Assembly: GCF_027594545.1 (NCBI RefSeq) | Contig: NZ_CP115160.1 | Coordinates: forward strand, 2,303,001 to 2,367,000 | From: Algoriphagus sp. TR-M9 | GTDB taxonomy: Bacteria; Bacteroidota; Bacteroidia; Cytophagales; Cyclobacteriaceae | DNA length: 64,000 bases | Direction of reading: 5' to 3' | Shown here: positions 1-8,435 of the stretch, piece by piece | Numbering within the stretch: the first letter of the stretch is position 1 | How the letters are laid out: every line of letters starts with the position of its first letter | Position numbers and translations under genes: made by a program | Notes under the pieces: generated by a model | What the model was told of the DNA's origin: nothing | The model's database searches: none | Seen by the model: only the letters and a program-made list of their open reading frames with translations

Positions 1-296
1 ACCCGGCCATGCGAATCAGAATCATCCGGGTGAAAACCAAAATAATCCCTATCTGCTGACTTATATTCTCCTGCTTCACCGCTAAACTTCAAATGCTCTA
101 TAGTCCAAAAAATAGACTGATGTTCCTGATAAGTAGCGCTGGGCACAGTTTTGTCTAGAACCACTATTTCCAGATTCTTCTCTGGAAAAACCAGCCAAAC
201 AAAATAGCTCACCAAAGGCAGAACAATCACTAAGGCAAATAAAGGCCAAAGCTTGCTAAGATAAAGTTTGCTTTCTTCCGTAAGAATATTTCTCAT
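1..296 (-). CDS. Membrane-anchored protein of exopolysaccharide operon (3' part missing)
   Basis: The reading frame opens with ATG at 296 and stays open to the window edge, giving 98 residues. The ATG overlaps the stop of the upstream YaiO gene as TGATG, which suggests translational coupling and decides the start. A hydrophobic segment at about residues 15-37 looks like a signal anchor, followed by an extracytoplasmic stretch containing LDKTVP and DRDYFGF. I do not recognise the family. Its position as last visible gene of the glycosyltransferase operon suggests a role in polysaccharide modification or export, but that is inference from context only. The C-terminal part lies outside the window. 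Confidence 0.7.
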   Translation of the reverse strand, partial: MRNILTEESKLYLSKLWPLFALVIVLPLVSYFVWLVFPEKNLEIVVLDKTVPSATYQEHQSIFWTIEHLKFSGEAGEYKSADRDYFGFHPDDSDSHGR

Positions 297-1525
297 CAAA
301 AACGGTATTCTGTGCCAATGGAAATATTTAAGTTGTTTCTGAAGCGGTCCGGCCCCAGCTCATCCCTAGAATAGCCTGTGAACCCAAAAATCTGAAACCT
401 GTCTGTGATCATTTGTTGGTAGCCTAGTCTAACCCTGTAGGAGTTTAACAGCTGTGAAGGATCCCGGCTTTCTTCATCAGGAGATACTCCCGAGCTCAAT
501 TGCAAACTGAAAAAATCCTCACCGGTCTTGAAATAATATCTAGTTTGGAAATTTGCAGATGTTCCCAAGCCAGAGTCTGTCCCGGGGATTAAATTTGCCC
601 GTAAGTTAAACCACCAACTTCCTACATATTTGCCCACTGAAGCAGTGTAAATATTGGTAACCTCCGAAAATTTCAGATACCTATAGCCTCCTTCCACCTC
701 CCAGGCATTGGGCAGATTGTAAAAAACTGAAATTCCCAAGCGGAAATTCGGAAAAAAACTAGCCCCCGATCCTCCCACATTCAAATAAGCATAAGCATTT
801 TCGCCCAAGGAAGGGTATGCATCCAGCTCAAACAAAGTACCGTTCGCATCAAATCTGGAAGACTGGGTCACCCTGGCAATGAGCGATCCGGTGAGCTTGG
901 TGCGTGTTCTTCCATAGAGAGAAAAAGTATTCCAGGGACTGATGTCTCCAAAGTAAGAATCGTAATCATAGGTTACCCCAACGGCACTATTTCTCCTCAA
1001 GCGCTGAAGAGTCTGCATAAAGCCCAACAATCCATCCACCTTCGCCTCTTTTTCAAATAATTCCTCGGTGATGTCATAGGAAGCGTCATAATCCTCCTGA
1101 TAATACAGCAACCTGGCTTTCTTGTACCTTAATCCATCGGGCAGTGGTTCCCCAAAATTATCCTTGGCTAAACCCAAAACTTCAGTGGCTCGATCATACT
1201 GCTCAGACCAAAACAGGTTATCCAAACTTGCAGCATAAGCATCCTCATAACCTGGCGAAGCTAAAATAGCCCGATCCAGATAAATCGAGGCGGAGTCATT
1301 TTTACCCTCCCACGCATAGCTTCTACCCACCAAAATAAGTATGTCTGCATACTCAGGATATTGATCCAAAGCCCGGAAAGCAATCTTGCGCCCTTCAATG
1401 TATTCTCCGTCTAGGATGAGCGTGCGCGCTTCAAAAAACAACTCATCAGGATCAAAGCTATCCTGGCCCATTACCAATGGAGAGAGGAAAAGGGAAAATA
1501 CCAAAAAGAGTAATGCTTTCTTCAT
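296..1525 (-). CDS. YaiO family outer-membrane beta-barrel protein with TPR-like N-terminus
   Basis: The 409-residue product has a signal peptide ending near MGQ, a helical TPR-like region at about residues 25-180, and a C-terminal region of alternating aromatic strands starting at about GVTYDYDSYF and ending in EYRF, typical of an outer-membrane barrel. This matches the YaiO outer-membrane domain family, often found beside GT2 polysaccharide synthases. The start is placed at ATG 1525, two bases after the glycosyltransferase stop. A longer frame to 1648 lies inside the glycosyltransferase gene and would bury the signal peptide. The likely role is passage or anchoring of a secreted polysaccharide at the outer membrane. 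Confidence 0.82.
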   Translation of the reverse strand: MKKALLFLVFSLFLSPLVMGQDSFDPDELFFEARTLILDGEYIEGRKIAFRALDQYPEYADILILVGRSYAWEGKNDSASIYLDRAILASPGYEDAYAASLDNLFWSEQYDRATEVLGLAKDNFGEPLPDGLRYKKARLLYYQEDYDASYDITEELFEKEAKVDGLLGFMQTLQRLRRNSAVGVTYDYDSYFGDISPWNTFSLYGRTRTKLTGSLIARVTQSSRFDANGTLFELDAYPSLGENAYAYLNVGGSGASFFPNFRLGISVFYNLPNAWEVEGGYRYLKFSEVTNIYTASVGKYVGSWWFNLRANLIPGTDSGLGTSANFQTRYYFKTGEDFFSLQLSSGVSPDEESRDPSQLLNSYRVRLGYQQMITDRFQIFGFTGYSRDELGPDRFRNNLNISIGTEYRF

Positions 1526-1527
1526 AT

Positions 1528-2988
1528 TCAGGAATTCGTAGTTGTCTTTAAATCCTTGTTTTCTTCTGACTTTGTGAAACCAGTTCGGATCATTTGTCCC
1601 CATCCCCCCTTGCCTTTGATAAAGTCCCAATGCCCTTTCAGCCCCCAAAGTACAATTTTAGGATGAATGAAAAACGGCTCTATCAGCACAGTAAATATCA
1701 GTGCATTCAGGTCCTTTCTGTCTTTGTAATTATTATAAGCAATCTGCTCATACAAAATACTAAAGGAGGATACTAAAATTGACAAGAGATACAGCACAGC
1801 AAATAACGCCACAAAGTAGAATGCTGAAAAATCCCCGATTATTATCAAAACCAACGTATAGAGTAATCCCAGAACTTCCAGAATTGGCGCCATCTTTTCG
1901 AAGATATTCCAAAAGGGATAAGAAACCATCCCCATGACCCCAAACCTTGGGTTCAATCGGGTCACACGGTGAAGCTGCAAGGTCTCTATGGTACCTCTGA
2001 TCCATCGGTTTCGCTGACGGCTCAATACCAACTCATCCTCAGGCACTTCTGTCCAGCATAGTGGATCCGGCACAAAACTCACTTTATACGGAATATTCTT
2101 TTCTTCCATATGCCTTCGCATCCTCACCACCAGCTCCATATCCTCCCCCACAGTCTTAGGGAAATACCCACCAACTTCCACCACCAGATCACGCTTGAAA
2201 AAGCCAAAAGCGCCTGAAATCAACATGAGTCCATTCACTCTGGTCCAGGCCATTCTTCCCATCAAAAAAGCCCGGAAATATTCGATCACCTGAAACCTGC
2301 CTAGGATAGATTTTGGAACCCTGTATTTGGTTACTGTACCATCAGTGACATCGCAGTTATTGGCGATTCCTATAGCTCCGCCCACCGCGATCACCTGCCT
2401 ATTGGTTTCCTCCATAAAAGGTCTGACCATGCGCGCGATGGATTCATGTGAAAGTATACAGTCTACATCTATACAAGCTAGAATTTCCATCCTAGACACA
2501 TTAATTCCACAGTTAAGGGCATCGGCCTTGCCTCCGTTCTCCTTGTCTATCACCACCAGCTTATTAAACGATCTGTTGGTTGATTTGTAAATACCCCGAA
2601 CCGCCTTGGTTTCGATTTCCGGATGGTAGGCATATCCCGAAAGCTGTAGATCAAAAGCTGAAATGAGTTTACTCAATGTATCGTCCTTAGAGCCATCATT
2701 AATAACGATTACTTCAAACCTTCCATAATGAAGCGAAAGCAAGCTTTTTACGTTTTGCACTATGCTAGCCCCTTCATTATAGGCCGGTGCCAAAATACTT
2801 ACTCCCGGTGCCAGCGGAGAGGTGATTATATCTTGGTAATCAGCAAACTGATTCTTCTTCAGCACATCTCTCATTTCCAAAGCACTCAAAATCATGATCA
2901 ACAAGTAAATGATAATCACGGTAGAGCTGAGGAAAAGAAATAATACCCCTAAAACCTCGAGAATAAGATGAAATATAAAATTATACAT
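1528..2988 (-). CDS. Processive family 2 glycosyltransferase, inner-membrane polysaccharide synthase
   Basis: The 486-residue protein has an N-terminal membrane segment (about 5-35), a GT-A catalytic domain and several C-terminal membrane helices (about 365-435). Hallmarks of processive GT2 enzymes are visible: NDGS at 97-100, DVD at 174-176, GED at 281-283 and QRNRW (QxxRW) at 325-329. The layout resembles PgaC/IcaA poly-N-acetylglucosamine synthases and related Bacteroidota synthases, but the sugar cannot be read from the sequence. The gene starts inside the HEAT-protein gene (8-bp overlap) and ends two bases before the YaiO gene. It would polymerise a sugar on the cytoplasmic face and extrude it through its own membrane helices. 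Confidence 0.9.
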   Translation of the reverse strand: MYNFIFHLILEVLGVLFLFLSSTVIIIYLLIMILSALEMRDVLKKNQFADYQDIITSPLAPGVSILAPAYNEGASIVQNVKSLLSLHYGRFEVIVINDGSKDDTLSKLISAFDLQLSGYAYHPEIETKAVRGIYKSTNRSFNKLVVIDKENGGKADALNCGINVSRMEILACIDVDCILSHESIARMVRPFMEETNRQVIAVGGAIGIANNCDVTDGTVTKYRVPKSILGRFQVIEYFRAFLMGRMAWTRVNGLMLISGAFGFFKRDLVVEVGGYFPKTVGEDMELVVRMRRHMEEKNIPYKVSFVPDPLCWTEVPEDELVLSRQRNRWIRGTIETLQLHRVTRLNPRFGVMGMVSYPFWNIFEKMAPILEVLGLLYTLVLIIIGDFSAFYFVALFAVLYLLSILVSSFSILYEQIAYNNYKDRKDLNALIFTVLIEPFFIHPKIVLWGLKGHWDFIKGKGGWGQMIRTGFTKSEENKDLKTTTNS

Positions 2989-4549
2989 CTTGTAACAATG
3001 GGTCAGTTAAATGCCTATCAATCTGAGCGACATCTGCACTTTTAGATTGCTCAATAAATTCGCAATATTTTGCTGGATCCAGTTCCTTCAAGCTTTTCAG
3101 CAGTATCATTTTATGCTTGAAACTAGGCTTTCCACTCAGAATCCCCAGTAGCACCTCGATGGACTCCGCATTACCTATAGTCCCCACTGCTCTAGACGCA
3201 TTTTCTGACAGCAAGGGATCTTCAGCGAGCAGGCAGGGATTGATCAGTTCAGAAGCTAATGGAGCCCCCAGAACCTCATAGGTCCGGATAATCTCAATCT
3301 TCTCCTCCTCTCCTACTTCCAGAAATCTCTGCTCTAATCTTTCCAGCAAATCCACTCTTCCTATCATCCGAACTAGCTTATAGCCAAATAGCCTAATACT
3401 TTTATTATTCGAATAAAATAAGCTCTCCAGATTAAGCTCTCTTTTGGATTGCAGGTATTTAATGATTCGAAGGTAATTCATCTGTTGCCAGCGGGACAAA
3501 GGAAAATTTTGCTCGCTCAAGAATGAGAGATCTGACTTCTGGGAAAGGTTCAGCAATGTGGCGACAGCTTGCGAGCGCACGTAAAAATTACTGGAATTGG
3601 CATGCGCTTTAATTTCACTTAGAGCCTCATCCAGATCCATCTCATTCACTTCCACCATACCCTTTACCACCTTGTCCCATTTCTTACTCTTGATATGCTG
3701 TATGGATATCTGATCTAGGCCCAAACTCTTATAAAGGGCTTTCAATTTAAGTTTGAAATCCCCTTTCATCTTTTTGTTCAGGCCCAAAATCTGATCCATC
3801 AAAACCTCTTTAAAGGCTTGTTTTTTTAGTTTCGCAGCTGCAAAATATCCATGAACCTCTTCATCACTTAGCTGCTCTATCTCTTCCAGGCTCTTTTCAA
3901 AAAGCAGCTCGGAAAGCGGCCCTACTATCTCTTCCTCATATTGTGCATTGACCTTTTCGCGGATGTTTCTTCTGGCTTTGAAAATCAACATGAATAAAAT
4001 CATACTGCTCGCGATCACCAGGAAAAGTCCAATAATTACCGTAATGGCAAATACCTTGATGTCAGAGAAGTATTCCAGACCAGTAGCAAAGGAAGGAATA
4101 TATGGTGATCGATTGGCAAGCGAAATCAGGTCGGTCCCAGGACCTGATGAACCTACCGGGAAAAGCTGATCATTAGTTAGCAGGTCCAAGGTATAAGCAT
4201 AAGCCACGTCGTAAGCCTGCCTTTCGCCTAGTATATAAAAAACAATTTCACTAGAAACAGCCTCATTCTCTAGTTGATTCTTCAGTACCAAAGCATCATT
4301 AAATTCAGAAAAAGTCATGGAGACTAGCGAGGTATCAGCCAGCGTAAATAGGCTATCCAGTTCTGTCCTACCTGCCAATTCACCGTCCACTGCCAAGCCA
4401 AACTCCAATCCACTGATGGAGTTCTGCTCCTGAATGAAATTAAAAAAGGAAGTAGAATCAGTGAAATAGACTTCTTGCTGTCCAAATCCGGTAAACGGGA
4501 TCAGCAGAAATAAACCAAGAATATTTCTAAGTAAAAACTCAAACTTCAT
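2981..4549 (-). CDS. Membrane protein with periplasmic N-terminal domain and cytoplasmic HEAT repeats
   Basis: The 522-residue protein has a signal peptide (about 1-23), a periplasmic domain of about 140 residues, one transmembrane helix at about 165-190, then a basic stop-transfer stretch (KARRNIREK) and an all-helical cytoplasmic region. The last 200 or so residues look like HEAT or armadillo repeats, with patterns such as VRSQAVATLLNLS and NASRAVGTIGNAES. ATG 4549 is preferred over the in-frame TTG at 4558 because it follows the response-regulator stop by five bases. The next gene overlaps its 3' end by 8 bp. It could link the response regulator to the glycosyltransferase, but no partner motif proves this. 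Confidence 0.75.
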   Translation of the reverse strand: MKFEFLLRNILGLFLLIPFTGFGQQEVYFTDSTSFFNFIQEQNSISGLEFGLAVDGELAGRTELDSLFTLADTSLVSMTFSEFNDALVLKNQLENEAVSSEIVFYILGERQAYDVAYAYTLDLLTNDQLFPVGSSGPGTDLISLANRSPYIPSFATGLEYFSDIKVFAITVIIGLFLVIASSMILFMLIFKARRNIREKVNAQYEEEIVGPLSELLFEKSLEEIEQLSDEEVHGYFAAAKLKKQAFKEVLMDQILGLNKKMKGDFKLKLKALYKSLGLDQISIQHIKSKKWDKVVKGMVEVNEMDLDEALSEIKAHANSSNFYVRSQAVATLLNLSQKSDLSFLSEQNFPLSRWQQMNYLRIIKYLQSKRELNLESLFYSNNKSIRLFGYKLVRMIGRVDLLERLEQRFLEVGEEEKIEIIRTYEVLGAPLASELINPCLLAEDPLLSENASRAVGTIGNAESIEVLLGILSGKPSFKHKMILLKSLKELDPAKYCEFIEQSKSADVAQIDRHLTDPLLQDV

Positions 4550-4554
4550 GTGAA

Positions 4555-4914
4555 TCAACAGAGTACACGCTTGACACGAATGGCCAGTTCATTCGGATTA
4601 AATGGCTTAGGTATAAAATCGGCCACACCCAGGTGAAAGGCTTCGAGCACGATCTTTTCTTCCTCACCTAATGAGCTCAGGACTATGATAGGTACTTCAG
4701 GTTTATTTTTTCTGGCATAATGGATGATTTCTATTCCATTTTTGAAGGGAATCATGACATCAGTGATGATCAAATCAGGATCTTGACTGTCTATGGCTTC
4801 TACGCCGGCATTTCCATCTTTGACCAAAATCGTCTCATATCCGTCTTTTTTCAGACGGAATTGAACTAAACTTGAGATCAATAAATCATCCTCTATGATT
4901 AGGATTTTTTTCAT
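4555..4914 (-). CDS. Stand-alone CheY-like response regulator (receiver domain only)
   Basis: The 119 residues form one receiver domain with no output domain. Acidic-pocket residues D9 and D10, phospho-acceptor D52 (in ITDVM), S80 and K103 (in IPKPF) are all present, so it should be phosphorylated and act through protein contact, like CheY or other single-domain regulators. It is the first gene of the polysaccharide operon and no histidine kinase lies next to it here. Its likely target is the HEAT protein or synthase encoded just downstream, but that is inferred from gene order. Confidence 0.9.
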   Translation of the reverse strand: MKKILIIEDDLLISSLVQFRLKKDGYETILVKDGNAGVEAIDSQDPDLIITDVMIPFKNGIEIIHYARKNKPEVPIIVLSSLGEEEKIVLEAFHLGVADFIPKPFNPNELAIRVKRVLC

Positions 4915-5233
4915 TGTATTAAGGGGACCAAGACCTTAAAGATACATGCATTGCATGAAAACTGGAGTAAAAATACCAGTCAAATAAAATCCAAAAACGC
5001 ATTGGTAATTTCACATTTAGATTTTCGTATTTCAAACCACCTGAAAAACCATTGATCAAATAATCGGCTGGAAAAAATAATTCCAAATGGATTCTGAAAT
5101 CCCTTTTATTAGCTTGCTTGCATTAACCAAACCATCAACCCAGTGGATTTTGATAGCTGAGACCAAGGTGAATTAAATTCTTCATTCTTAACTCATCTGC
5201 CAATTTCATTACTACAACAAAACCAGTTTCCCT
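4915..5233. other. Divergent intergenic region, 319 bp
   Basis: This AT-rich stretch separates the minus-strand polysaccharide operon from the plus-strand amidohydrolase cluster, so promoters for both should lie here. I found no clean Bacteroidota -7 box (TAnnTTTG) with a correctly spaced TTG on either strand, no strong hairpin and no coding frame. Confidence 0.6.
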
Positions 5234-6931
5234 ATGAGAAAAACCCTACTCAGAGCAGGTGTTTTTTGCTTGATGGTATCGGGGTGGATTTCTTCCTATC
5301 AGGTCAATGCCCAAAGCGACCCTACCGGAAAAAGACCCATCACGGATACCCATGCAATTACAAATGCCACAGTTTTCGCTACTCCTGATGCCAGTGGAGT
5401 AAAAGGCGATATTTTGATCAAAAACGGATTGATCCAGGGAGTCGGAGCTAATTTATCCATTCCTGCCGGAGCCAAGGTCATCGCTGGAGATTCTCTGTTT
5501 ATCTATCCAGGCTTTATCACAGCAGGTACAGACGCAGGCATTACGAAGCCAGCCGATCCGGAAAAACCCGAAAACTTCATTTCTTCTAATCCCCCTGATG
5601 AAATCGCCGGCATCACCCCATGGAGATCAGCCGTGGATCAGTTTAGCATGGACAGCAAAGTAGAAGACCTGCGTAAAGCTGGGTTCACCATCGCACAGCT
5701 CATTCCAGACGGAGGAATGATTCCCGGCAAAACTGCCATCGTAGCCCTGGGTTCCAGCTATTCTACCAACGTGCTGTTGACCAACACCGCCTTGGCAGCC
5801 AACTTCAACGGGGCCAGAGGAATGTATCCTGGTACTGCCGTAGGCGTAATGGCAAAATTCAGAGATGTTTATAAAAACACTCAATTGACCTCACAGCGAA
5901 GTGCTTCCTATGCTTCGCAAACAGGGCTGAAAAGACCGGAAATCACACCTACTTTCAACGCCATGGCTGAAGTAGTAAGTGGAAACATTCCGGTGATGTT
6001 TTCTGCAAATGAAGAATTGGAAATACTCAGGGCGATCAGCCTATCAAAAGAATTGGGCTTCAAGCTTATTTTGACAGACCTGGAAGAATACGAAGAAGTC
6101 CTGGAAGAAATCAAAGCCTCAAGTGCTCAGGTTTTGATCAAACTGGAGCTGCCAGATGATAAGGCGGTAAAAGCACAGGAAGAGGACAAGGAACCTTCAG
6201 ATGAAGTGAAAGCACGCTATGCCCGGGTGAAAGAAGCCTATGAAAATGCCTTGGCCCAGGCCAGCAAACTGGAGGAAGCAGGAATTCCATTTGCATTCAC
6301 CACCGTAGGGGTCAAGTCTAATGACATTTCCAAAACCCTGCGCAAAATGATCGAAAACGGACTGACTGAGGAAATGGCGATGGCAGCATTGACTACTAAT
6401 GCAGCTGAAATCCTAGGTATAAGCAAAGCAGCAGGAACTATCGCAAAAGGTAAAATGGCAAACTTGGTTTTGGCCACAGAGCCTATTTTCAGTGAAGATG
6501 CCCAGATCAAACACGTAATGGTAGATGGCTACCTGTTTGATTACGAAACTAAAACAAAAAAGAAAGCAAAAGAGGGTGACTCAGACGGAACAGTACAGAT
6601 AGCAGGAAACTGGGATTACACATCCGAAAGCCCAGCTGGCTCCTCCAGCGGTACATTGATGATCAAAAAGGAAGGTTCAGAATACACCGGAACTATCTCC
6701 TATGACGACCCTTCAGGATCAGGTAAGGTCACTTCTCCTATTGTAGGAGTCAAACTAGAGGGGCAAAAACTTTCATTTTCTTTTGAAGTAGTTGCAAGCG
6801 GAATGACCATCATGGTAGATGTAGCCGGTGATGTCGACGGTTCATCTTATGACGCTACCATGACCGTAGCCGAATACGGCTCATTTCCTTTTGAAGGAAC
6901 ACTCAACCCAACTCTAATCGCAACTAAATAA
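5234..6931 (+). CDS. Exported amidohydrolase-fold protein lacking the HxH metal site, with extra C-terminal beta domain
   Basis: The 565-residue protein has a signal peptide ending near VNAQ. The amidohydrolase fold is clear: an N-terminal beta part (DILIKNGLIQGVG) and the typical end segment (AAEILGISKAAGTIAKGKMANLVL). Where the family has DxHxH after strand 1, this protein has TAGTDAG at 96-102, so both metal-binding histidines are missing. Other expected His ligands are not evident either. From about residue 458 there is an added beta-rich domain beginning GNWDYTSES, not typical of the family. It is probably a non-catalytic or altered partner of the intact enzyme encoded next. Spacing to that gene is 95 bp, filled by repeat R1. 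Confidence 0.8.
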   Translation: MRKTLLRAGVFCLMVSGWISSYQVNAQSDPTGKRPITDTHAITNATVFATPDASGVKGDILIKNGLIQGVGANLSIPAGAKVIAGDSLFIYPGFITAGTDAGITKPADPEKPENFISSNPPDEIAGITPWRSAVDQFSMDSKVEDLRKAGFTIAQLIPDGGMIPGKTAIVALGSSYSTNVLLTNTALAANFNGARGMYPGTAVGVMAKFRDVYKNTQLTSQRSASYASQTGLKRPEITPTFNAMAEVVSGNIPVMFSANEELEILRAISLSKELGFKLILTDLEEYEEVLEEIKASSAQVLIKLELPDDKAVKAQEEDKEPSDEVKARYARVKEAYENALAQASKLEEAGIPFAFTTVGVKSNDISKTLRKMIENGLTEEMAMAALTTNAAEILGISKAAGTIAKGKMANLVLATEPIFSEDAQIKHVMVDGYLFDYETKTKKKAKEGDSDGTVQIAGNWDYTSESPAGSSSGTLMIKKEGSEYTGTISYDDPSGSGKVTSPIVGVKLEGQKLSFSFEVVASGMTIMVDVAGDVDGSSYDATMTVAEYGSFPFEGTLNPTLIATK

Positions 6932-6933
6932 TC

Positions 6934-7026
6934 ACCTGAAATCGAGCATGACTCAAATATCAGCCAGAAGGATGACTCTCGAACGTGTGAGGTTCCATAT
7001 GACCGCTGAAAAACAATTTTAAACAG
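6934..7026 (+). repeat. Dispersed repeat R1, copy a (degenerate middle)
   Basis: This copy begins CACCTGAAATCGAGCATGAC and ends with ATATGACC followed by an AT-rich run and TAAACAG directly before the start codon of the next gene. Both ends match the copy before 48305 almost base for base, while the middle has diverged. A third copy lies before 9938. Confidence 0.65.
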
Positions 7027-8412
7027 ATGAAAAAAGTAAGCTATTTTCTTGCTGCACTGTTGGGACTGAGTATTCAATTTGCCTCAGCCCAAGTAAAAAA
7101 AGGCAGTGTACTGATCAAAAACGCTACTGTACTAACCATAACAAACGGAACATTAGAAAATTCTGATGTACTGGTACAGGACGGAATCATAAAAAAGATA
7201 GGCGAAGGCCTGAAAGCACCCAATGGAGTGACTACAATAGACGCCAGTGGCAAATACCTCATGCCAGGTATTATAGATGCCCACTCGCACCTAGGACTGG
7301 ATGTGGTAAACGAGGCCAGCTCACCTATAGTAGCCGAAGTCCACATGAAAGATGTGGTCAATCCCTATGAAGTCGGAATCTACCGCGCTCTAGCCGGCGG
7401 TGTAACCATATCTCATGCTATGCACGGCTCTGCCAATGTGATAGGGGGACAAAACGCCACCTTGAAGCATCGCTATGGATCTACAGATCCTGCAGATATC
7501 ATCATGCAAGATGCGCCTAGAACCATCAAGTTTGCACTGGGAGAAAATCCCACCCGAGTGCATGGTAGAGGAAGAGGCATACAGCCAAGAACCAGAATGG
7601 GTGTGGAAGCAGTAATCCGCAATGGCTTCAATGAAGCCATTCAATACAAAAAAGCCTGGGCCGAATACAAGGAAGCTTCCTCCAAAAAAGGCAGCACAGC
7701 ATTGCCCCCTGAGTATAATGAGCGATTGCAGACGCTTGCAGATATATTAGATGGCAAAATCATCATTCATTGCCATTCCTACCGAGCTGATGAAATCTAT
7801 ATGCTTATTAATGTGGCCAGAGATTTCGGGATCACCAAGCTGGTATTTCAGCATACGAATGAGGGCTTCAAAGTAGCACCGGAAATCGCAGAATACACCA
7901 TGGGAGCTTCTGTATTTGCTGACTGGTGGGCGTATAAGTTTGAGGTATATTATTCCACCGCTTATAATGCCGCTATTCTCACAGAAAACGGAGCCATCAC
8001 TTCTATCAATTCAGATGATGCAGAGCTGATCCGTCACCTCTATCATGAAGCTGCCAAAACTCAGCGATACGGAGGAATGACTGACGAGCAGGCACTGGCC
8101 ATGATCACGATCAATCCCGCCAAACAACTGGGCATAAATGACAAAGTAGGTTCCATAGAAGAAGGAAAACAAGGCGATCTGGTAATTTTCGAAGGACATC
8201 CACTTTCTTCGTATACCATTCCCCAGATGACCTTTGTGGATGGAGTCAAATACTTTGACATCAATGAAGATGCTGATGATCAAAGATTGAAAGTAAGCCC
8301 TACCCAAATGGTGGAAGAAGTTACGATCTATGAAGGTCATAACGCCAGGTGTATGCAGGATACAGAACATCTTTTTGAGACTACTGAGGCGCTATTTCAC
8401 CTGAACCATTAA
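7027..8412 (+). CDS. Exported metal-dependent amidohydrolase (imidazolonepropionase-like)
   Basis: The 461-residue protein has a signal peptide ending near FASAQ. It carries the catalytic set expected of the family: HxH at H86 and H88 (DAHSHLG), a candidate bridging lysine K168 (TIKFALGENP), H248/H250 (IIHCHS), H276 (FQHTNE) and the catalytic aspartate near D330 (INSDDAEL). It should hydrolyse a cyclic amide, lactam or dipeptide-like substrate in the periplasm, though the substrate is not evident. It sits between two paralogues that have lost these ligands, suggesting the three proteins work together. The gap to the next gene is 23 bp, consistent with co-transcription. Confidence 0.87.
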   Translation: MKKVSYFLAALLGLSIQFASAQVKKGSVLIKNATVLTITNGTLENSDVLVQDGIIKKIGEGLKAPNGVTTIDASGKYLMPGIIDAHSHLGLDVVNEASSPIVAEVHMKDVVNPYEVGIYRALAGGVTISHAMHGSANVIGGQNATLKHRYGSTDPADIIMQDAPRTIKFALGENPTRVHGRGRGIQPRTRMGVEAVIRNGFNEAIQYKKAWAEYKEASSKKGSTALPPEYNERLQTLADILDGKIIIHCHSYRADEIYMLINVARDFGITKLVFQHTNEGFKVAPEIAEYTMGASVFADWWAYKFEVYYSTAYNAAILTENGAITSINSDDAELIRHLYHEAAKTQRYGGMTDEQALAMITINPAKQLGINDKVGSIEEGKQGDLVIFEGHPLSSYTIPQMTFVDGVKYFDINEDADDQRLKVSPTQMVEEVTIYEGHNARCMQDTEHLFETTEALFHLNH

Positions 8413-8435
8413 TCACCCGTTAAACACAAGAAGAC

